Of a stretch of 64,000 nt of DNA, positions 59,365 through 64,000 are shown in pieces (the first letter of the stretch is position 1; the number at the start of each line of letters is the position of its first letter). The notes under the pieces are model-generated. The model was not told where the DNA came from, made no database searches, and worked only from the letters and a program-made list of their open reading frames with translations. The translations under genes were made by a program, and so were the position numbers. Origin of the DNA: an uncultured Burkholderiales bacterium (GTDB lineage Bacteria > Pseudomonadota > Gammaproteobacteria > Burkholderiales > Burkholderiaceae); assembly GCA_946480465.1 (NCBI GenBank), contig CAMLJY010000004.1, forward strand, positions 98,976 through 162,975. The letters run 5' to 3'.

Positions 59365-59556
59365 CTACTTGCGAAGGCCGCAGGTGTTGATGCCGAGCAG
59401 CGTGTAGAGCGGGCACCAGCCGATCGCCGCGGTGAGCAGCGGCACCACGCCGATCCAGCCCCAGGGGCCGATGGCCCCGGCCGCCGTGGCGCCGATCAGC
59501 CCAACGCCCAGCAATGCGCGCAGCGCGCGATCCAGTCCGCCTTCGTTGCGGGTCAT
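59365..59556 (-). CDS. DUF2892-family small membrane protein
   Basis: A 63-residue protein with two hydrophobic segments and the DUF2892 pattern: MTRNEGGLDRALRALLGVGL at the start, GWIGVVPLLTAAIGWCPLYTLLGINTC at the end. The WCPLYxLLGxxTC cysteines are typical. Family members are often near rhodanese or ArsR genes and may help detoxify sulfur or nitrogen species. AGGAG precedes the ATG. Confidence 0.88.
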   Translation of the reverse strand: MTRNEGGLDRALRALLGVGLIGATAAGAIGPWGWIGVVPLLTAAIGWCPLYTLLGINTCGLRK

Positions 59557-59675
59557 GCCTTGCTCCTGTGGTGCCCCGTGGGCGATGCGGCGAGCTTGGC
59601 GCCGATGGCCGCCGCCGGAGCTGAGCAGGATCAATCGATGGCGACGAGGCCGGACATTCAATGGGTGGCGGCCCC

Positions 59676-60047
59676 TCAGCCGCGCCGCGACCGCCCCGAC
59701 GACGATGCCGACCCCGCCCGTGCAAACACCTTGCGGTCCTGCGCGCTGCGTTCCAGCTGCCGCGCGATGCTGCCGCAGACCAGGTCGCACAGCGCGTAGA
59801 CCGAGTCGTCGGCAATGCGGTAGTACACCGCCGTGCCGCGGCTTTCGCGCGCGACGAGGCCGTGCTGCATCAGCAGCGACAAGTGGCGCGAGATGTTGGC
59901 CGAGCTGTAGCCGCAGGCCTGCGCGATCTCGCCGACGTTGCGTTCGCCGCCGCGCAGCAGGTTCAGGATCTGCAGGCGCGTGGGCTCGGACAGTGCCTGG
60001 AAATACGCCGCGACCTGCGACAGTGCCTCGGGGGGCAAGCCTTCCAT
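59676..60047 (-). CDS. ArsR-family transcriptional regulator
   Basis: A winged-helix regulator of 124 residues from ATG 60047 (up to 145 from 60113). SEPTRLQILNLLRGGERNVGEIAQACGYSSANISRHLSLLMQHGLVARESRGTAVYYRI contains the full helix-turn-helix and wing. Cysteines occur in the recognition region (ACGYS) and C-terminal helix (ALCDLVCGS), which could bind metal or react with sulfur species. It is divergent from an RND pump, which it probably represses through the AT-rich region between them. Confidence 0.88.
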   Translation of the reverse strand: MEGLPPEALSQVAAYFQALSEPTRLQILNLLRGGERNVGEIAQACGYSSANISRHLSLLMQHGLVARESRGTAVYYRIADDSVYALCDLVCGSIARQLERSAQDRKVFARAGSASSSGRSRRG

Positions 60048-60127
60048 GCGGGAACAGGAGGTGGATGGTGGATCGCGATGATGCCTCATTGTCCGTTCCG
60101 CTCGAGAGTCCATTGATTGGCACGCAC

Positions 60128-60156
60128 TTGACTACTTGCGTACATAGTTAAATACT
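60128..60156 (+). promoter_or_regulatory. Promoter/operator of the RND pump operon
   Basis: TTGACT (60128-60133), a 17-base spacer, then AATACT (60151-60156). The segment is strikingly AT-rich against its surroundings and contains ACTA...TAGT half-sites and TTAAATACTAG, suitable for the divergent ArsR repressor. Confidence 0.65.
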
Positions 60157-60193
60157 AGCTCATCAACGAATCAAGGTGGGCACGGAGAGAGCA

Positions 60194-61270
60194 ATGAGTC
60201 GGAAGCACGTGTTGGCGGCGCTGGCCGCGGCTGGCCTGGCCGCCATCGGGGTCCCCGGGCACGCCGCGGGGCCGGCCGCCGCCGCGGCGGACGAGGTGCC
60301 CGCGCTGGCCAGCGCGGTGGTCGCTTCCGGCGCGCCGGCCCAGGCCGCCGGCTACGACGGCGTGGTGGAGGCGCTGCGCCAGACCGTGCTGGCTGCGCAG
60401 GTGCCGGGCGCGGTGGTGGCGCTGAACGTGAAGGCGGGTGACCGGGTCAAGGCCGGGCAGGTGCTGGTGCGCCTGGATGCCCGCGCGGCCGAGCAGCAGG
60501 CCGGCGCCGCCGCGGCGCAGGTGCAGGCCGCACGCGCGGCACAGGAGGCGGCCACCAGGGAGTTCGAGCGCCAGAGGCAGCTGCACCAGAAGAACTACAT
60601 CAGCCAGGCCGCGCTGGACCGGGCCGAGGCGCAGTACAAGTCGGCCCAGGCCCAGGCCGCGGCGCAGCTGGCCGCGGCCGGCGCGGCGCGCACCGAATCG
60701 GGCTTCTACACCGTGAAGGCGCCGTACGACGGCATCGTCTCCGAGGTGGCGGTGGTGCTGGGCGACCTGGCCATGCCCGGCCGCCCGCTGCTGACCCTGT
60801 ACGACCCCGCCGCGTTGCGCGTGACCGCCGCCGTGCCGCAGTCCGCCGCGCCGCGGCCGGACAGCACGCCCCTGGCCGAACTGCCGGGCACGCTGGCTGG
60901 CGGGGCGCCCGCCCGCATCACCCCGCTGCGCTGGCAGCTGCTGCCGGCCGTCGACCCGGCCACGCACACCATGCAGCTTCGGCTGGACCTGCCGCCCGGC
61001 ACGCCTGCCGCGCCCGGCATGTTCGCCAGGGCGTGGCTGCCGGCCGCCGGGGCCAGGGCCACGGGCGCGCAGCGCCTGTCCGTGCCGGCTGCGTCGGTGG
61101 TGCGCCGCGCCGAGCTGACGGCCGTCTACGTGATCGGTGCCGACGGCAAGCCGCTGCTGCGCCAGGTGCGCCTGGGGCCGCAGAGCGGCGATCGGGTGGA
61201 AGTGCTGGCCGGCCTCGCCGAAGGCGAGCGCGTGGCCCTGCAGCCGCAGGCCGCGGCGAGGGTGCGCTGA
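60194..61270 (+). CDS. RND periplasmic adaptor protein
   Basis: A 358-residue membrane-fusion protein with signal peptide (about 1-25), a lipoyl/hairpin region (VPGAVVALNVKAGDRVKAGQVLVRLDARAAEQQ and YISQAALDRAEAQYKSAQAQ), the second lipoyl half (YTVKAPYDGIVSEVAVVLGDLA) and a beta-barrel. It joins the RND permease encoded next. GGAGAG lies 7 bases before the ATG. Stop and next start overlap (TGATG). Substrate unknown. Confidence 0.9.
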   Translation: MSRKHVLAALAAAGLAAIGVPGHAAGPAAAAADEVPALASAVVASGAPAQAAGYDGVVEALRQTVLAAQVPGAVVALNVKAGDRVKAGQVLVRLDARAAEQQAGAAAAQVQAARAAQEAATREFERQRQLHQKNYISQAALDRAEAQYKSAQAQAAAQLAAAGAARTESGFYTVKAPYDGIVSEVAVVLGDLAMPGRPLLTLYDPAALRVTAAVPQSAAPRPDSTPLAELPGTLAGGAPARITPLRWQLLPAVDPATHTMQLRLDLPPGTPAAPGMFARAWLPAAGARATGAQRLSVPAASVVRRAELTAVYVIGADGKPLLRQVRLGPQSGDRVEVLAGLAEGERVALQPQAAARVR

Positions 61271-64000
61271 TGGCCACGCTGGGCCTGTCCGGGCGCATCG
61301 CGCGCTTCTTCCAGTCTGCGCAGATCACGCCGCTGCTGGCGCTGGTGGCGCTGCTGCTGGGCGCCTTCGCGGTGCTGGTGACGCCGCGCGAGGAAGAGCC
61401 GCAGATCAACGTCACCATGGCCAACGTGCTGATCCCGTTCCCCGGCGCGGCCGTGAAGGACGTGGAGCAGATGGTGGCCGTGCCGGCCGAGCAGGTGCTG
61501 TCGCAGATCGCCGGCACCGAGCACGTGATGAGCGTGTCGCGCCCGGGCCTGGCGATCATCACCGTGCAGTTCAAGGTCGGCGTGCCGCGCACCGAGGCGC
61601 TGGTGCGGCTGTACGACACGGTGAACGCGAATGCGGACTGGCTGCCGCGCGGTTTGGGCGTGGGCGAGCCGCTGATCAAGCCCAAGGGCATCGACGACGT
61701 GCCGATCGTCACGCTCACCTTGCACGCCAAAGGCGTGGACACCGGCGCCTTCGACCTCGAACGCGTGGCGCACACGCTGGAAGCGGACCTCAAGCGCGTG
61801 CCCGGCACGCGCGAGGTCACCACCATCGGCGGCCCGGGCCGCGCGGTGCGGGTGGAGATCGACCCCGCGCGCATGGCCGGCACCGGCGTCACCGTGGCCG
61901 AGCTGCGCCAGGCGCTGCAGTCGGCCCACCTGGGCGCGCCGGTGGGCGAGCTGCTGGGCGGCGACCGCGCGGTGGCGCTGGAGGCCGGCCCCTACCTGCG
62001 CGATGCGCGCGACGTGGGCGAGCTGGTGGTCGGCGTGCGCAACGGCCGGCCGGTGTTCCTGCAGGACGTGGCGCGCGTGGTCGATGGCCCGCTGCCGCCG
62101 CAGCGCTACGTGTGGCACGGCACGAAGGACGGCGACGCGCCGGCCGTGACCATCGCCATCACCAAGAAGCCGGGCGAGAACGCCATTGCCGTGGCCGAGG
62201 CGGTGATGCAGCGCGTGCAGGCGCTGCGCAACACGCTGATCCCGCAGGGCGTCGAGGTGGCCGAGACGCGCAACTACGGCGCGACCGCCAACGACAAGGC
62301 GATGAAGCTGATCCAGAAGCTGCTGTTCGCCACCGCCTCGGTGGTGGCGCTGGTCTTCGTCGCGCTGGGCCGGCGCGAGGCGGCCATCGTCGGCAGCGCG
62401 GTGATCCTGACGCTCACCGTCACGCTGTTCGCCTCCTGGGCCTGGGGCTTCACGCTCAACCGCGTCTCGCTGTTCGCGCTGATCTTCTCGATCGGCATCC
62501 TGGTGGACGACGCGATCGTCGTGGTGGAGAACATCCACCGGCACATGGCGCTGCACCCGGACAAGACGCTGGCGCAGCTGATTCCCGGCGCGGTGGACGA
62601 GGTGGGCGGGCCGACCATCCTGGCCACGCTCACCGTCATCGCCGCGCTGCTGCCGATGGCCTTCGTCTCCGGGCTGATGGGCCCGTACATGAGCCCCATC
62701 CCCATCAACGCCAGCATGGGCATGCTGCTGTCGCTGGCCATCGCCTTCGTCGTCACGCCTTGGGCTGCGCGGCTGTGGATGAAGCACACCGGCCACGGCG
62801 ACCCCCACGCGCACGGCGCGCCCAAGGGCCTGGGCGCGAAGCTGGGCCCGCTGTTCGAGCGCGTGTTCCGCCCGCTGCTGGACGAACAGCGCGGCGCGCG
62901 CCACCGCGCGCTGCTGGGCCTGGCCGTGGCCGGCCTCATCGCGGTCTCGCTGGCGCTGCCGGCGCTGGGGCTGGTGGTGCTGAAGATGCTGCCCTTCGAC
63001 AACAAGTCGGAGTTCCAGGTGGTGGTGGACATGCCCGCCGGCACGCCGGTGGAGCGCACGGCCGCGGTGCTGCGCGAGCTGGGCGCGCACCTGGCGCGCC
63101 AGCCCGAGGTGACCGACTACCAGGCCTACGCCGGCACGGCGGCGCCGATCAACTTCAACGGCCTGGTGCGGCAGTACTACCTGCGCGCCGGCGGCGAGGT
63201 GGGCGACCTGCAGGTGAACCTGGTCGACAAGCACCAGCGCAGCGAGCAGAGCCACGCCATCGCCACCCGCGTGCGGCCCGCGCTGCAGCAGATCGGACGC
63301 CGCCACGGCGCCAACGTCAAGGTGGTGGAGGTGCCGCCCGGCCCGCCGGTGCTGTCGCCCATCGTGGCCGAGGTCTACGGCCCCGAGGCCGAAGGCCGGC
63401 GCCAGGTGGCGCAGGCCGTGCGCCGGGTCTTCGAGCAGACCCCCGGCGTGGTGGACGTGGACGACTCGGGCATTGCCGATGCGCCGCGCAAGCTGCTGCT
63501 GGTGGACCGCCGCAAGGCCGCGTTGCTGGGCGTGCCGCAGGCAGCCATCGTGGGCACCTTGCGTGCGGGCCTGGCCGGCGAGGCCGCGGCCTGGCTGCAC
63601 GACCAGAGCAAGTACCCCGCGGCGGCCACCATCCAGCTGCCGCCCGAAAGCCACGGCGACCTGGACGCGCTGCTGCAGCTGGGCGTGCGCGGCGCGGCCG
63701 GCCAGCTGGTGCCGATCCGCGAGCTGGTGACGGTCAGCGACACGCTGCGCGAGCAGCCGCTGCACCACAAGGACGGCTTGGGCGTCCACTACGTGGTGGG
63801 CGACATGGCCGGCGCCGTGGACAGCCCGCTGTACGGCATGTTCAAGATGCGCGACGCGATCCAGCGCATCGGCACGCCGGGCGGCGGCACGCTGGCCGAG
63901 TACTTCATCCGCCAGCCCGCCGAGGCCTGGCGCGACTACGCCATCAAGTGGGACGGCGAGTGGCAGATCACCTACGAGACCTTCCGCGACATGGGCGCCG
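61270..64000 (+). CDS. RND efflux permease (AcrB/HAE-like), truncated by the window end
   Basis: An open reading frame of 910 codons that continues beyond the window. It shows the RND plan: an N-terminal helix (LLALVALLLGAFAVLVTPREEEPQINV), the first periplasmic domain, helix 4 with FSIGILVDDAIVVVENIHRH (paired aspartates of the proton relay), then LTVIAALLPMAFVSGLMGPYMSPIP, and the second periplasmic domain (VVDMPAGTPVERTAAVLREL). A His-rich loop (HTGHGDPHAHG) follows the first helix bundle. Closest to RND pumps controlled by nearby ArsR regulators; substrate cannot be stated. The outer-membrane factor, if encoded locally, is beyond the end. Confidence 0.92.
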   Translation, partial: MATLGLSGRIARFFQSAQITPLLALVALLLGAFAVLVTPREEEPQINVTMANVLIPFPGAAVKDVEQMVAVPAEQVLSQIAGTEHVMSVSRPGLAIITVQFKVGVPRTEALVRLYDTVNANADWLPRGLGVGEPLIKPKGIDDVPIVTLTLHAKGVDTGAFDLERVAHTLEADLKRVPGTREVTTIGGPGRAVRVEIDPARMAGTGVTVAELRQALQSAHLGAPVGELLGGDRAVALEAGPYLRDARDVGELVVGVRNGRPVFLQDVARVVDGPLPPQRYVWHGTKDGDAPAVTIAITKKPGENAIAVAEAVMQRVQALRNTLIPQGVEVAETRNYGATANDKAMKLIQKLLFATASVVALVFVALGRREAAIVGSAVILTLTVTLFASWAWGFTLNRVSLFALIFSIGILVDDAIVVVENIHRHMALHPDKTLAQLIPGAVDEVGGPTILATLTVIAALLPMAFVSGLMGPYMSPIPINASMGMLLSLAIAFVVTPWAARLWMKHTGHGDPHAHGAPKGLGAKLGPLFERVFRPLLDEQRGARHRALLGLAVAGLIAVSLALPALGLVVLKMLPFDNKSEFQVVVDMPAGTPVERTAAVLRELGAHLARQPEVTDYQAYAGTAAPINFNGLVRQYYLRAGGEVGDLQVNLVDKHQRSEQSHAIATRVRPALQQIGRRHGANVKVVEVPPGPPVLSPIVAEVYGPEAEGRRQVAQAVRRVFEQTPGVVDVDDSGIADAPRKLLLVDRRKAALLGVPQAAIVGTLRAGLAGEAAAWLHDQSKYPAAATIQLPPESHGDLDALLQLGVRGAAGQLVPIRELVTVSDTLREQPLHHKDGLGVHYVVGDMAGAVDSPLYGMFKMRDAIQRIGTPGGGTLAEYFIRQPAEAWRDYAIKWDGEWQITYETFRDMGA

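Noticed and set aside
61126..63789. An 887-codon reverse frame at the window end
   Set aside because: Antisense to the RND permease, which has clear RND motifs on the forward strand.
1..64000. CRISPR arrays, tRNA/rRNA genes, insertion sequences or prophage genes
   Set aside because: No regularly spaced repeats, no tRNA-like or rRNA segments and no transposase, integrase or phage structural proteins were recognised.

Overview
The window is about 64 kb of very GC-rich, densely packed bacterial chromosome. Overlapping ATGA/GTGA gene junctions, a TamB C-terminus, a CoxMNOP-like oxidase set, TctBA, paired DUF5985 genes and ArsR-rhodanese/DUF411/CusCBA modules suggest a betaproteobacterium of the order Burkholderiales (Rubrivivax/Leptothrix/Caldimonas-like). 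That placement is inferred from gene content only. I saw no rRNA, tRNA, CRISPR array, insertion sequence or prophage.

Layout. 1-9.8 kb: the end of tamB, an SRPBCC membrane protein, a divergent diheme cytochrome c, and a terminal oxidase operon (cytochrome c lipoprotein, subunit II with a fused cytochrome c, subunit I fused to a subunit III-like domain, a small membrane protein). A CaCA exchanger, a putative Na+/H+ antiporter and a four-helix copper-storage-like protein follow. 10-18 kb: tctBA, then a block that looks osmotic: an MscS channel, two DUF5985 proteins, a small winged-helix-like protein, a glucosyl-3-phosphoglycerate synthase fused to a HAD phosphatase, a ClC channel, a one-helix peptide and a MarR regulator. 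Four copies of an ATTTGCACAAAT-like dyad lie at promoters in this block. One lies at the promoter of an unannotated ~70-nt transcript that ends in a strong intrinsic terminator. 18-27.4 kb: a copper island (CopA ATPase, DUF411 protein, a CopL-like peptide, CusCBA) with two MerR/CueR-type promoters and a perfect FNR/ANR box in the divergent control region. 27.6-31.6 kb: a four-gene sulfur operon (ArsR-rhodanese regulator, persulfide-dioxygenase-like hydrolase, MFS transporter, cysteine desulfurase) behind a perfect dyad.

31.7-54.1 kb holds the most unusual locus, a biosynthetic gene cluster. One long leftward operon encodes an acyl carrier protein with a zinc ribbon, two intact ketosynthases each paired with a catalytically dead ketosynthase-like protein, a class III aminotransferase fused to a domain resembling cyanobacterial long-chain acyl-ACP reductase, two SDR reductases, a beta-barrel-like outer-membrane protein, a LolA-like carrier, an MMPL exporter, a large lipoprotein and an NTF2-like protein. 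Divergent from it are a type III polyketide synthase, a sulfotransferase and a PHA-synthase-family protein. I infer a fatty-acyl or polyketide aminolipid, possibly sulfated, that is moved to the cell envelope. No product is proven.

54.1-64 kb: a MgtC/DUF4010 membrane protein, two small proteins (one DksA/TraR-type), an extra FtsH overlapping a MgtE-like transporter, a DUF2892 protein, an ArsR regulator, and a divergent RND pump (adaptor plus permease) whose permease runs off the window end.
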